NCBI GenBank assembly: GCA_036960605.1
Contig: JBALXI010000001.1
Span: 62,001-126,000 of the forward strand
Direction of reading: 5' to 3'
Origin: Oleispira sp036960605
GTDB lineage: Bacteria; Pseudomonadota; Gammaproteobacteria; Pseudomonadales; Oceanobacteraceae
Length of the DNA stretch: 64,000 nt
Part shown: in pieces, positions 34,353 through 44,005 of the stretch
Position numbering within the stretch: the stretch's first letter is position 1
Layout of the letters: every line of letters starts with the position of its first letter
Notes under the pieces: generated by a model
The model's input: the letters and a program-made list of their open reading frames with translations, nothing else
What the model was told of the DNA's origin: nothing
Databases searched by the model: none
Position numbers and translations under genes: made by a program

Positions 34353-35561
34353 CTACGTGTTGTCAATAAGTGTCGTCACCACATGAGGGTTGTTGTGAAG
34401 TGTGCGATGCACTGGGCAGCGATCTGCAATTTCAAGTAATCGAGCCTTCTCTGAATCACTTAAGGGGCCAATCAGCTGAATTTTTCGAATGAGTGCTTCT
34501 ATCTTTGAATCTTGATCTTCTGGCTTTTCTGCGTCTTCTAAATAATTACGCTCGTGCGACAAAGATACTTCCACATGTTCAAGTGGTATTTTCTTTAGGT
34601 TAGCGTACATACGGATCGTCATCGCGGTGCAAGCACCTAAAGCGGCTAGTAGATGTTCGTAGGGATCTGGGCCGGTGTTTTGTCCACCGACTTTCGTTGG
34701 TTCATCTGCATGCCAATGGTGATGGTCGGTAAAAATTTCTTGCTGAAATTTATGATCAAGTTCAGCGACCAGTACATGACCGCTAGTGAGGGTGCGTTTG
34801 GCTGTTTTAGGTATTGGGATGTATCGACTAGCCCATCCTGAAATTGTTTGCGCAACGTATTCACTATCGATTGCTTTTGAAAGTAAGTGGTCGGCGGTAT
34901 CTAGGCTGACGAAACTTTTTGGATGCTTAGCGGCTTTATAAATCTTTTCAGCATCGGATATATCGACGGTTAAGTCGATAGGAGAGTGTAATACCAGTAA
35001 GGCTTTGTTTAAACTCTGGATGTGTTCTGTTGTTTGGCTGCGTAGGTCGTCCAAGAATTGCTTTTTAATGGTAAATTCACGGCTCCCTAGCTTAACTTGT
35101 GCCTGTCCGTCAGTATCGATTGTTTCTATGTGAGCATCAAAATTATGGATGACGTGGCTTGCTTCAAAGGGTGCGGCGATCGTGACAACGGCTTTAACTT
35201 TGGGTAGCTGTGCGGCCATTGCTAAAACAGCGGCGCCTCCTAAGCTGTGGCCGATTAATAGTTCAGGAGCTTGGTAGTTTTGTTCCAGAAAGCGTGCTGC
35301 TGCTAGCAGATCTTCGGTATTGGACGAGAAGTTGGTATTAGCAAAGTCGCCGTCACTGTTGCCTAGGCCAGTAAAGTCAAAGCGGAAAACGGCAAAGCCA
35401 TGCTGTACTAGAAAACGGCTAATACGGGAAGCAGCGGCAATATCTTTGCCGCAGGTAAAGCAATGGGCAAATAATACGTAGGCTCGTACTGCTTGATCAG
35501 GTGTTTCAAGTAAGCCTGCTAGATTTTGTCCTTGGCTTGGAAACTCTACCTTTGTTCTCAT
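34353..35561 (-). CDS. Alpha/beta hydrolase - OsmC fusion protein
   Basis: A 402-residue two-domain protein. Residues 1-250 are an alpha/beta hydrolase with nucleophile motif GHSLGGAAVL and late HxxD-type residues (TADHLLSK). Residues 270-402 are OsmC/Ohr-like: ADEPTKVGGQNTGPDPYEHLLAALGACTAMTIRMYANLKKIPL and ADRCPVHRTLHN, with the two peroxidatic/resolving cysteines in GAC and RCP. OsmC proteins reduce organic hydroperoxides through a thiol pair; the fusion occurs in many proteobacteria and the hydrolase substrate is unknown. AAGGAAG five bases before the ATG supports the start. Confidence 0.92.
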   Translation of the reverse strand: MRTKVEFPSQGQNLAGLLETPDQAVRAYVLFAHCFTCGKDIAAASRISRFLVQHGFAVFRFDFTGLGNSDGDFANTNFSSNTEDLLAAARFLEQNYQAPELLIGHSLGGAAVLAMAAQLPKVKAVVTIAAPFEASHVIHNFDAHIETIDTDGQAQVKLGSREFTIKKQFLDDLRSQTTEHIQSLNKALLVLHSPIDLTVDISDAEKIYKAAKHPKSFVSLDTADHLLSKAIDSEYVAQTISGWASRYIPIPKTAKRTLTSGHVLVAELDHKFQQEIFTDHHHWHADEPTKVGGQNTGPDPYEHLLAALGACTAMTIRMYANLKKIPLEHVEVSLSHERNYLEDAEKPEDQDSKIEALIRKIQLIGPLSDSEKARLLEIADRCPVHRTLHNNPHVVTTLIDNT

Positions 35562-35655
35562 TGCTTCTTCCTTTTAATTTAATCAGTATTTTGTGTGTGG
35601 TGATCGAAATTTAATCTACTTTATAGGCAGCATTGTCTAGGTATCTAGGCGTTTA

Positions 35656-36180
35656 TTATAAGAGGTTGAGATTGACTAAAAGTTTCCCATTTTTGATTAT
35701 AACGGACTTTAATACTGATTTAGCGAGCTTCTGCTTAAGGTCGCTATCTTTAAGTCTATACAAGGGAGAATTCGAGAGAGCTGCAGTGATAGCTGTTTGT
35801 GCCATTTCTTTGATCTTAGCTTGGTACTTTTCAGGGATACCATTAATGTGAAGGTTAACGACTTTAGGATTTAATAGATGGAATGCACCTTGAGCAGGGT
35901 TGTACGTTATGGATCCTGAGATAGTAGTTGTGCCCGTGCCTTTTATTCTGCGTGGGGCATACACAGCAAGATCAGCTTTGATGCTAAGTTCATTAGATTC
36001 TTCAAGCAAGTCTAACTTAGGCGAGGTGATGATTAGGGTGATGAAATATTTCTTTTTTTCTAGAGGCATCATGGCTTCTATTTTATCCTGAAGCTCCACT
36101 TCAGTAAATTCTTGGGTATAGGTGAAAGCGTGAGTTAAGCTTGCGATTGTTATAAAAAGTAATGTGATTATGTATTTCAT
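35656..36180 (-). CDS. Exported DUF1439-like protein
   Basis: A signal peptide (KYIITLLFITIASLTHAF) precedes ~155 residues: YTQEFTEVELQDKIEAMMPLEKKKYFITLIITSPKLDLLEESNELSIKADLAVYAP, then GSITYNPAQGAFHLLNPKVVNLHINGIPEKYQAKIKEMAQ. This matches DUF1439/YceB proteins, which have a lipid-binding-type fold; YceB itself is a lipoprotein, but no lipobox cysteine is present here, so this member would be soluble periplasmic. ATG 36180 is preferred over the upstream ATG 36198 because it leads directly into the leader. Confidence 0.78.
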   Translation of the reverse strand: MKYIITLLFITIASLTHAFTYTQEFTEVELQDKIEAMMPLEKKKYFITLIITSPKLDLLEESNELSIKADLAVYAPRRIKGTGTTTISGSITYNPAQGAFHLLNPKVVNLHINGIPEKYQAKIKEMAQTAITAALSNSPLYRLKDSDLKQKLAKSVLKSVIIKNGKLLVNLNLL

Positions 36181-36382
36181 ATGTCTCTCTTTTACCATTC
36201 AGGTTCACGCTTGTCTAAGACAAGGGTAATAGAATATACAGAGTAGGCCTCTAGTGTAAGCTATTCCTATCTATTGATCATACATAGGGCCATACTGAAT
36301 TGCTGCCATTATTGTGTAGTCAAGACCTTAGATTGGCTCAAGCTGATTTTAAGTTTATTAGATTTACCTGAAGGAAAGCATC

Positions 36383-36499
36383 ATGAGTAAAGGACAAGAC
36401 AGTAAAAAAGCGGTTAAGAAGCAAGCAGTTTTAACTCCAAAAGAAAAGAAAGCAGCAAAAGCAGCTAAAAAAGCGCTTCCGGGTGCTTTCTCCGTTTAA
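36383..36499 (+). CDS. Lysine-rich 38-residue small protein
   Basis: ATG 36383 has AAGGA seven bases upstream and reads MSKGQDSKKAVKKQAVLTPK...AAKKALPGAFSV before TAA. About one third of residues are lysine and the rest mostly alanine and polar, so the protein is small, basic and probably helical. A terminator-like hairpin follows within 25 bases, so the unit has both a ribosome-binding site and an end. It could bind nucleic acid or the ribosome, but nothing in the sequence proves that. It is isolated between minus-strand genes. Confidence 0.65.
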   Translation: MSKGQDSKKAVKKQAVLTPKEKKAAKAAKKALPGAFSV

Positions 36500-36521
36500 G
36501 TGCTTTGTTATTTAAATAAGG

Positions 36522-36550
36522 GTCGTCGATTCATTTCGATGGCTTTTCTT
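36522..36550 (+). terminator. Terminator after the lysine-rich small protein
   Basis: GTCGTCGA (36522-36529) pairs with TCGATGGC (36536-36543) with two G-T wobbles around loop TTCATT, followed by TTTTCTT. Position 23 bases after the stop codon fits a rho-independent terminator of the 38-residue gene. Confidence 0.65.
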
Positions 36551-36635
36551 ATTGTTAAATACAAAAAAAGGACGAATATTTCTATTCATCCTCTTCAATA
36601 TAAATCTTCTTTAATCCCTAAGGACTAATGTCAGA

Positions 36636-37295
36636 TTAAGATTCAAGTTCTGGAGCGTTTAGTAGTTCAGCGATGATCTTGTTCATTTCAACAGGCATTT
36701 GGGCTAGAACAGCCTCTTCCGCTAGAGTGATGTCTTTTTCGATGTAAGAAACGATTTTACGAGTTTCCATATCCATAACACCACCAAAAGCAGTTACTTT
36801 CTTCATGAACGGAATTTGCATGCCGCTTGCTGAATCAACGTGAAGTACGATGACATATTTGAAATCGTAGTTCTTATCTTTGATCGCGCCAAGATCTTTA
36901 AGCTTGCTCGTCAGAGTTTTCATTTTTTCATCTAACTCAATCGCATGCTTCTCTGCAGAACCCGTCATTTCCATAACATCACGGCCAGCTTGGCGACGCA
37001 TATTTTCGCCAAGAGTCCACGATAGGTTGCCAACAACACTGTATAGCTGTTGACCAGAAATTACAGAAGCGCCGAATTCTGAAACTGCACCACCAGAAAT
37101 TGCTAAACCAATTTCAGTTGAATCACCAGGAACACCATGCAGGCTGATAGGGAAGATGAAAGCAGGTGTGGATGTAGTAACCGCTAGTGGGAATGCTTGG
37201 TCAGCGTTACGCTTAACCATCGAAGAGCTACAGCCACCCAAAGTAAGTGCTATCGCCGCAGAGATGAATAAAGCAGTAATTGAAGTCATTTTCAT
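36636..37295 (-). CDS. Lipoprotein of unknown function
   Basis: A type II signal peptide with lipobox LGGC is followed by SSSMVKRNADQAFPLAV and about 185 residues with strands and helices. GVPGDSTEIGLAISGGAVSEFGASVISGQQLY is the most distinctive segment. I do not recognise the family. The ribosome-binding site AAGGA is eleven bases before the ATG. It is monocistronic as far as visible, between the small lysine-rich gene and the recQ-like gene upstream region. Confidence 0.75.
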   Translation of the reverse strand: MKMTSITALFISAAIALTLGGCSSSMVKRNADQAFPLAVTTSTPAFIFPISLHGVPGDSTEIGLAISGGAVSEFGASVISGQQLYSVVGNLSWTLGENMRRQAGRDVMEMTGSAEKHAIELDEKMKTLTSKLKDLGAIKDKNYDFKYVIVLHVDSASGMQIPFMKKVTAFGGVMDMETRKIVSYIEKDITLAEEAVLAQMPVEMNKIIAELLNAPELES

Positions 37296-37671
37296 TTTTA
37301 GTAATGTCCTTATTAATTGAGCTGCGCATCCTAGCAGTGAAATTTTATTGATTCAAATGGATCAAAAGCGCCATCGTGATTATTTATTGAACAAGGGTAA
37401 CCGCTTGTAAGTATGGATAGGCTTTTGCGTGTTCAATAAAAGATCAAACGCAATACATGGGTATTATTAATGCTTATATAAATACGTAAATAGACTGATG
37501 GTTATGATTGCCTCTCTATAATCTAAGTTCTGCTGAAATATATAATTTATATTTTTGGAAATTAAAAATTAGACATGAATCACACTTTCTCTGCTGCTTC
37601 ATTGCATGAAATTAGGCGAAAACCTTAGTTAAGGTTAAATTAAGCGCTATTGAATTCTTTATGGCATTAAA
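37296..37671. promoter_or_regulatory. 376-base AT-rich intergenic region upstream of the RecQ-like gene
   Basis: No gene is seen. It holds inverted repeats: TTGCGT (37425-37430) with ACGCAA (37448-37453), and AACCTTA-GT-TAAGGTT (37621-37636), the latter 35 bases before the helicase start and thus positioned like an operator. The region must also hold the divergent lipoprotein promoter. No -35/-10 pair is clear enough to call. Confidence 0.35.
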
Positions 37672-39633
37672 ATGATCCTACTCCCCTCGCTGAAACAGAC
37701 TTTTGGCTTTGATCAATTCCGCGGTGGTCAAGAGCAAACTATTCGTCAGTTAATAGCAGGACAGTCATCGCTGGCTATTTTTCCAACAGGGTCGGGTAAA
37801 TCTTTGTGCTATCAGCTGACTGCGTTGCACTTACCTCACGTCACTCTAGTAGTCTCTCCATTACTTGCGCTTATGAAAGACCAGCTAGAGTTTCTGGCGA
37901 GCAAAGGGATTGCCGCTGCGAGTATTGACTCGACCTTATCGGGAGATGAAAGCCAGCAAGTGATGGCGGACGTGCGCTCAGGTAAAATTAAAATACTCAT
38001 GGTCTCGGTTGAGCGTTTTAAAAATGAACGTTTTCGTCAGTTTATTAATGCCGTGCCTATCTCGATGCTGGTGGTAGACGAAGCTCACTGTATCTCCGAA
38101 TGGGGCCATAACTTTCGCCCAGATTATTTAAAATTACCGGTCTATTGCCAAGAATTAAACATCTCTTTGGTTTTATTATTAACCGCCACCGCGACGAAAA
38201 AAGTTAAAAATGATATGGCGGCTAAATTTTCAATTCAGCCAGAGCATATTATTCAAACAGGCTTTTATCGTGCGAATTTAGACTTGTCGGTTGTACCGGT
38301 GGCAGAGGCTGAAAAATCACAAGTGTTGGTGCAGAAGATTCGTGAGCAGCAACAGACGTTCGCACTTTCAAATGCGGCGGGCATTGTGTATGTGACTTTG
38401 CAGCATAGCGCGGAAAGAGTCGCGGCCTATTTACATGCTGCCGGTATTAATGCGGTAGCCTATCATGCAGGTTTTGATTCAGATAAACGCCAGCAGATTC
38501 AAAATGATTTTATGCAAGGTCGCATCGATGTAGTCGTGGCGACCATCGCGTTTGGTATGGGGATTGATAAATCCAATATTCGTTTTGTGATGCATTATGA
38601 TTTACCTAAGTCGATAGAAAATTATAGCCAAGAAATAGGCCGGGCAGGGCGTGATGGCCAACCTTCAAATTGTCTGACATTGGCTAATCTTGATGGTTTG
38701 AATACGGTCGAGAATTTTGTTTATGGTGATACCCCAGAGCTTTCGGCAATTGAATTTTTGTTAGAGAATGTTCGCCATGAAAGTAAACCTTCTAAGAAAG
38801 AGTTGAATGTGACTGAGTGGGAGTTGCAAGTGGTTGGTTTATCGAATGCCAGTAATATCCGTCAACTGCCATTAAAAACCTTATTGGTTCAGCTCGAAAT
38901 GATGAAGGTCATCAAACCGATGTATGCTTATTTCGCCGAATTTAAATATAAGTTTTTGCAAGATAAAGAATCAATACTGGCGATGTTTGAAGGTGAACGT
39001 CGAGAGTTTCTACAGGCAATATTTACCACAAGCCAATTTAAGAAAGTTTGGGGTGCGCCCGATTTCGATGCGCTATTTAATAGGTATAAAACTGAACGTA
39101 GTCGAGTTATTACGGCGCTTGATTATTTGGCTGAGAAACAACTGATAGAACTTGAAAGTAAAAAAATTACGGAAGTATTTCAGGTATATCAGCAAGCTTT
39201 ACATAACCCTGAGCTGGCGGGAATTCTGCATCATTATTTTGTTGATAAAGAAGAGAAAGAAATAAAGCGTATTGCCTCGCTGGTACGGTTTTTCGAATTA
39301 GAAAAATGCTTGAGCTCTAATTTAGCACGTTATTTTGATGATCAGCAAGCGCCGCAAGAATGCGGTCATTGCAGTGTTTGTCGTGGGAAAATTGCTAAGC
39401 TTACTTACAGTCAGCAACCGCAATGGCCCAGTGATTCTGATTTGCAACGCTATATCAGCGGATTGGCACAGCGGCTAGAGGGAAAGGCAGAAATATCACT
39501 GGATATTCAGTGCCGATTTCTTGCGGGTATAAGCGTTCCGATTTTTGCCCGTAACAAAGTCAGGCAGCTAGAGGGCTTTGGCAGCTGCGAGCAGCTGCGG
39601 TATAGCGAAATACGCCAGCGGGTTAGCTGTTAG
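37672..39633 (+). CDS. RecQ-family ATP-dependent DNA helicase
   Basis: 653 residues. Walker A FPTGSGKSLCYQ carries K43; motif II is VVDEAHCISEWGHNFRPDY; motif III LLTATATKK; motif VI QEIGRAGRDGQ. After the helicase core, winged-helix and zinc-like segments continue, including the cysteine group QECGHCSVCRGK near residue 565. The order of zinc residues and the longer C-terminus differ from E. coli RecQ (609, with HRDC), and no HRDC domain is obvious, so this is probably a second-type RecQ homologue. It unwinds DNA 3'-5' in repair. ATG 37672 has no strong ribosome-binding site. Confidence 0.92.
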   Translation: MILLPSLKQTFGFDQFRGGQEQTIRQLIAGQSSLAIFPTGSGKSLCYQLTALHLPHVTLVVSPLLALMKDQLEFLASKGIAAASIDSTLSGDESQQVMADVRSGKIKILMVSVERFKNERFRQFINAVPISMLVVDEAHCISEWGHNFRPDYLKLPVYCQELNISLVLLLTATATKKVKNDMAAKFSIQPEHIIQTGFYRANLDLSVVPVAEAEKSQVLVQKIREQQQTFALSNAAGIVYVTLQHSAERVAAYLHAAGINAVAYHAGFDSDKRQQIQNDFMQGRIDVVVATIAFGMGIDKSNIRFVMHYDLPKSIENYSQEIGRAGRDGQPSNCLTLANLDGLNTVENFVYGDTPELSAIEFLLENVRHESKPSKKELNVTEWELQVVGLSNASNIRQLPLKTLLVQLEMMKVIKPMYAYFAEFKYKFLQDKESILAMFEGERREFLQAIFTTSQFKKVWGAPDFDALFNRYKTERSRVITALDYLAEKQLIELESKKITEVFQVYQQALHNPELAGILHHYFVDKEEKEIKRIASLVRFFELEKCLSSNLARYFDDQQAPQECGHCSVCRGKIAKLTYSQQPQWPSDSDLQRYISGLAQRLEGKAEISLDIQCRFLAGISVPIFARNKVRQLEGFGSCEQLRYSEIRQRVSC

Positions 39634-39635
39634 CC

Positions 39636-42317
39636 CTAGAATTTTTTGTTAATGATCTTACCCAGCGTGGCTTTATTCTCCAGCAGCGCTGTATAAGACA
39701 TGGGCTTACTAATGCCAAAGCCTTGAGCATAGCCAACGCCAATTTTTTTCAATGTACTTACGATGTCTTCGTCTTCTACCCATTCAGCCACCGTACCGAT
39801 ATTCATAGCATTAGCAATGTCGGTAATAGATTTAACAAAGGCATGATCAATAGCATCGCTTTGAATATTTTTTACAAAAACACCATCAATTTTAAGATAA
39901 TCTACCGGCAGCTCTTTGAGGTAACTGTAAGAGGACATGCCAGTACCAAAATCATCTAGCGAGACTCGACTGCCTAGCTTTCGAATACCCGTGATGGTTT
40001 TACGCGCTAACTCAATGTTGGCAATGGCACTGGTTTCAGTTATTTCGAAGCAGAACAGTGACCCAGAAATATTATTTTTAGACAGGCTGTTTTCAATAAT
40101 AATTAACAGTTGATCGTGGTTGAGTGCATCAGCGGTTAAGTTTATGGCGCAGAAACCCACATCAATGTGTTGTTTTATTTGATTGAATTCAGCAATCGTA
40201 TTTTCGATTACCCACTTGTCTACATCCCATGTTGCGTTGTAGCGTTCTGCGGCCGGCATAAAGTTATTCGGGTAGATGGTATTGCCTTCAGTATCTCTCA
40301 TTCTAACGAGTGCTTCAAAGCCGCTGGCTTCAGTGCCAGTGATGTGCTTAATTAATTGGTATTCAACAAAGAGTCTATCTTCATCGATGGCTTTGCGCAG
40401 TGCGACTAGACTTTCCATTTCACCAAAGCGTGCGGAAAGCTTATCGTCTTCGGGTAAGTATAAATGGTTTCTATTTCTGCCGGCTTCTTTTGCGGCATAG
40501 CAAGCCGAATCGACACAGCTAAGAATTGCCTGCTTATTACCTTTTAATGTACTTAAGTGCAAAATACCGATGCTGCTGCTTACCGTGAAAATCTGCCCTT
40601 GCCAATTAAAGCGATACGCTGCAATGGCAAGTCGAATACGATCAGCAATGGCAAGAGAGGTGTCGACTGATCGCGCATCGACGATCATGGCAAATTCATC
40701 ACCACCGATACGCGCTAATACATCGTTATCTCTAAGAGATTTTCTAATGCAGGTAGTAATTGCTTTTAATAAATGATCTCCGGCGATATGGCCAGCGGTA
40801 TCGTTGACGACTTTAAATTGATCTAGGTCCAAGTAAAAAACAGCGCGTTCATTGCGCACATCACTGCGCAGGGTTTCTTCCAGCATGATTTCAAAAGAAC
40901 GTCGGTTATAGGTGTTGGTTAAATCATCGTAAGAAGCATAGATCTGTAATTGCTTATTGGATTCCGAAATTTCACTAAGTGAATTTTTAATTAATGTTGT
41001 TTTCTTATTATACAAATCGGCAAGTGTACCGAAATCGCCATTGCCAAATCCTTCCAGCAATTTCTCCTCGTCGGGATTGTCAGCGTAATTACGTAAGTGC
41101 TGGCTAATGCGAATAAGAGGATGAATGAAGAACACATGAACAAAAATAAAGAAAATTAACATGGTGATAATGGTTGGAATTACAGTCTGCTTCAGCGTTT
41201 TTTTAATGATGTTAGAGACGGCGATAAAGTCCGTCGATATGGGGGTGACTACCACTAACTTCCAATACGACTCGGGCACATGGAAGACAGAAACATTAAC
41301 TTCCTCTTGTAATAGGAAGTCATTTTCTAATTGAAAATTATCGAGCAAATAGCTGTAGTTTAAGGTGCCTCCTATGGGGTCGATAATCGCAGCAGCCATC
41401 GCTTGTGCTTGTTTGTCGGATATTTGATAGCTATTAGCGTCTAAATAAGCGGCCATTGTTTGGAGTTGTTGCTTATCTTTAGGAGGGATCTTAGACGTTT
41501 GTTGTGAGATTCTTAGTAAATGATCGGCTAGTTTTTGAAACTTAGGCTGCTTAGAAGCCAGTTCGGAGATATCAACTAGCCCCGAGCCATCTCCTTTCTT
41601 AACGTACTCGGTTTTCGGAAAACTAATAAATTTATTATTTTGATCGATTAGAAAAACGTAGCCGCCAATGTTTTTTGCTTGAGCATTGAAAAAATCATGC
41701 AGTCCTTCTAGCTTCATATCAATCGTCGTAGCCCCGATGTACTGATTGTTTTTCAGAATGGGGACGGTGCAAGTGACCATTGGTTCTTTAGAAAAAGGAT
41801 CAATATAGGATCGAGACCAATAGCAGCTATCATGGGAGAGGTATTTTGCCGGTACATACCATTCTTCATGATGATAACCATGACCCGTGTCTAAATTATA
41901 ATCATCGTAAAAGTCTAATTGCCCCGCGTTGTTTTTACCCCAAAAGTAACTGTTTTTTTCTTTATCGGGGTTTAACATATTGGGCTCAGGCCAAATACCA
42001 CCGCCTGCGACGAGGGTATTAGAGTTATTGATGTCTATGAGCTGAGGGATAAGTTGATGATAGAGAGTATCAGAGTAAGGGGTGGAGCTAACAACGGCTC
42101 CTATGCCTTCGGCCAATGATTTGACTAAAGAGGTCTGGCGCACGAGTTCCGCCACAATGGCATTACCGCTGGCCTTAATTTGTTTAGAGCTATCGCTTTC
42201 TAATTTTTCACGTAACTCACCCTGCAATACAAAAGCAAATATGCCTAAAAGTGTCAGGGTGGCTAGCAAAAAACCGCTGGATATCTTAAAACTTGTATCC
42301 GATAAGTATCGTTTCAT
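39636..42317 (-). CDS. dCache-sensor diguanylate cyclase/phosphodiesterase (GGDEF-EAL)
   Basis: 893 residues. A transmembrane helix near 17-30 and another near 380-405 bracket a periplasmic dCache-type sensor (WYVPAKYLSHDSCYWSRSYIDPFSKEPMVTC). The GGDEF domain has an intact RIGGDEFAMI (GGDEF at 538-542) and the EAL domain an intact FEALVR (E668) with DDFGTG, the metal-binding EITET and AEWVEDEDI. Both domains keep their catalytic residues, so it may make or break cyclic di-GMP; net activity is not predictable. Convergent with the helicase (2-base gap). Confidence 0.95.
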   Translation of the reverse strand: MKRYLSDTSFKISSGFLLATLTLLGIFAFVLQGELREKLESDSSKQIKASGNAIVAELVRQTSLVKSLAEGIGAVVSSTPYSDTLYHQLIPQLIDINNSNTLVAGGGIWPEPNMLNPDKEKNSYFWGKNNAGQLDFYDDYNLDTGHGYHHEEWYVPAKYLSHDSCYWSRSYIDPFSKEPMVTCTVPILKNNQYIGATTIDMKLEGLHDFFNAQAKNIGGYVFLIDQNNKFISFPKTEYVKKGDGSGLVDISELASKQPKFQKLADHLLRISQQTSKIPPKDKQQLQTMAAYLDANSYQISDKQAQAMAAAIIDPIGGTLNYSYLLDNFQLENDFLLQEEVNVSVFHVPESYWKLVVVTPISTDFIAVSNIIKKTLKQTVIPTIITMLIFFIFVHVFFIHPLIRISQHLRNYADNPDEEKLLEGFGNGDFGTLADLYNKKTTLIKNSLSEISESNKQLQIYASYDDLTNTYNRRSFEIMLEETLRSDVRNERAVFYLDLDQFKVVNDTAGHIAGDHLLKAITTCIRKSLRDNDVLARIGGDEFAMIVDARSVDTSLAIADRIRLAIAAYRFNWQGQIFTVSSSIGILHLSTLKGNKQAILSCVDSACYAAKEAGRNRNHLYLPEDDKLSARFGEMESLVALRKAIDEDRLFVEYQLIKHITGTEASGFEALVRMRDTEGNTIYPNNFMPAAERYNATWDVDKWVIENTIAEFNQIKQHIDVGFCAINLTADALNHDQLLIIIENSLSKNNISGSLFCFEITETSAIANIELARKTITGIRKLGSRVSLDDFGTGMSSYSYLKELPVDYLKIDGVFVKNIQSDAIDHAFVKSITDIANAMNIGTVAEWVEDEDIVSTLKKIGVGYAQGFGISKPMSYTALLENKATLGKIINKKF

Positions 42318-42383
42318 TTTTACATTTCATCTAGAGCTTAAGTAAAGCCTAGGCAAAGAATGTAAAAATGTTAGTAATACTTA

Positions 42384-43256
42384 TTATAGCTGTTCGTAAG
42401 TGAAATTATCGTCGGCGTTTTCTAGGCGCTCTTGACGTTTACGCTCTTCGGCCAGTACCGACTTGATCTCATCCATGACGGAATTAACATCAGCGTTTTC
42501 GGTCGACTCTTCAAACAGCCCTGTTAACACAGTATCAGCCGTTAGATCGCCATCTTCAAATATCGCCCACATTTCTTTAGCGTAATTAGTACGTAACAAT
42601 TCAGGCGCATATTGGCCGTAATACTCGGTCATATTGCCGACATCACGCTCTAGCATCGACTTGGCGTGGTTATTCGCCGCCGCATCGACCGCTTGCGGTA
42701 AGTCGATAATGACGGGGCCATAATCATCGACCAGTACGTTGAATTCGGATAAATCACCATGAACTAAGCCAGCAACGAGCATGAGCTTAACATCGTTCAT
42801 GATGGTTAAATGATCTTCAAGGGCTTGTTCGTGCGTCATGGACACGTCATTTAAGCGCGGCGCAACTTCGCCGCCGTCATAGGTGACAAGTTCCATTAAC
42901 AGTACACCATCAAAGCAGCCATAAGGTGTTGGTACTCGTACACCTGCTTCTGCAAGGCGGTACAAAGCATCAACCTCAGCATTATGCCAAGACTCTTCTT
43001 GCTGCTTACGACCGAATTTAGAGCCTTTCTCCATCGCACGTTGGCGACGGCTGTTTTTGCTCTTACGGCCTTCTTGATATTGCACAGCTTGTTTAAAGCT
43101 GCGTTTAGCCGCTTCTTTATAGACTTTGGCACAGCGAATTTCGTCGCCGCAGCGCACAACAAAGACCGTGGCTTCTTTTCCGCTCATTAATTGGCTGAGG
43201 ACTTCGTCCACGACACCATCATCAACTAAGGGTTGTATTCTTTTTGGAGTTTTCAT
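42384..43256 (-). CDS. RIO1-family atypical serine/threonine kinase
   Basis: 290 residues with the RIO core: GKEATVFVVRCGDEIRCAKVYK (ATP loop and Lys), MELVTYDGG, the catalytic loop VHGDLSEFNVLV and metal loop VIIDLPQAVD. It matches RIO kinases found in many gammaproteobacteria (PA4780-like), where the role is little studied. A basic Arg/Lys-rich insertion (EGRKSKNSRRQRAMEKGSK) lies between the lobes and could contact RNA. It faces a glutaredoxin-like gene across 136 bases; the ribosome-binding site is weak. Confidence 0.92.
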   Translation of the reverse strand: MKTPKRIQPLVDDGVVDEVLSQLMSGKEATVFVVRCGDEIRCAKVYKEAAKRSFKQAVQYQEGRKSKNSRRQRAMEKGSKFGRKQQEESWHNAEVDALYRLAEAGVRVPTPYGCFDGVLLMELVTYDGGEVAPRLNDVSMTHEQALEDHLTIMNDVKLMLVAGLVHGDLSEFNVLVDDYGPVIIDLPQAVDAAANNHAKSMLERDVGNMTEYYGQYAPELLRTNYAKEMWAIFEDGDLTADTVLTGLFEESTENADVNSVMDEIKSVLAEERKRQERLENADDNFTYEQL

Positions 43257-43392
43257 AAGCGCTTTATACCCTAGACAGGTAATGCATTCAAGTGGATTGG
43301 CCTGTGTACTAGCTACTAATTACAAGATCAGTATAATGCGCGCCTATCATACTAAATAATGAAAGCGGTCAATTTCGACGCAGGAGAGCATC

Positions 43393-43782
43393 ATGGTTGT
43401 AGTTCGAGCGGTATTAGGCGCCTTAATCTTATTCTTTAACTGGGTATTTACCCCAAAAAGCATTAAGCGTGACGTGAGTGAGCAAGACTCGGTCGATGTT
43501 CAAACAAAAAAGTTGGCGTTGTATCAATACGCGGCATGCCCATTTTGCGTAAAAGTTCGCCGTGCCATGAAGCGCAATGGCCTTAACGTTGAAACTCGTG
43601 ATGCTAAGCGTAGCGAGCAGTTTAAAGAAGAGTTAGTCGCTGGTGGTGGTCAGCTTAAAGTACCTTGCCTACGCATCGAAGACGATAACGGTGACGTAAA
43701 CTGGATGTATGAGTCGGGTGACATTATTGACTATTTAGAAGGTCGTTTTAATCCGACATTAGCCGAGACCAGTGCCGCATAA
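43393..43782 (+). CDS. Membrane-anchored glutaredoxin/GST-N-like protein with CPFC
   Basis: 129 residues. The N-terminus MVVVRAVLGALILFFNWVFTP is a likely membrane anchor or amphipathic helix, followed by KSIKRDVSEQDSVDVQTKKLA and a thioredoxin-fold domain with the dithiol motif CPFC in QYAACPFCVKVRRAMK. The cis-Pro segment LKVPCLRIEDDNG and ESGDIIDYLEGRF match glutaredoxins and GST N-domains. It probably reduces disulfides or glutathione adducts near the membrane. The ribosome-binding site is AGGAG. It has a paralogue at 50413 in which the second Cys is lost. Confidence 0.88.
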   Translation: MVVVRAVLGALILFFNWVFTPKSIKRDVSEQDSVDVQTKKLALYQYAACPFCVKVRRAMKRNGLNVETRDAKRSEQFKEELVAGGGQLKVPCLRIEDDNGDVNWMYESGDIIDYLEGRFNPTLAETSAA

Positions 43783-43810
43783 TTGCGCGAGCTGAGCTTG
43801 AGTTAAGATG

Positions 43811-43845
43811 AAAAGGCTAGCATTCGTTGAATGCTGGCCTTTTTT
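43811..43845 (+). terminator. Strong terminator after the CPFC glutaredoxin-like gene
   Basis: AAAAGGCTAGCATTC pairs with GAATGCTGGCCTTTT around loop GTT (one G-T wobble), followed by a T6 tract ending at 43845. A classic rho-independent terminator 28 bases after the stop codon. Confidence 0.93.
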
Positions 43846-44005
43846 GTATTCTTTTTAAATCCCTTTCAGTATCGCCATCCTCATTTAGGCAGGTCTATTG
43901 TAAGTAGCACCCAAGTACATTTCAGAGAAGAAAGGCTTTAGCCAGAATCGCCACAGCCTAAACGTATGCGCTGTCAGGCGTTTATTTGATTTATTATTAA
44001 TTGTA

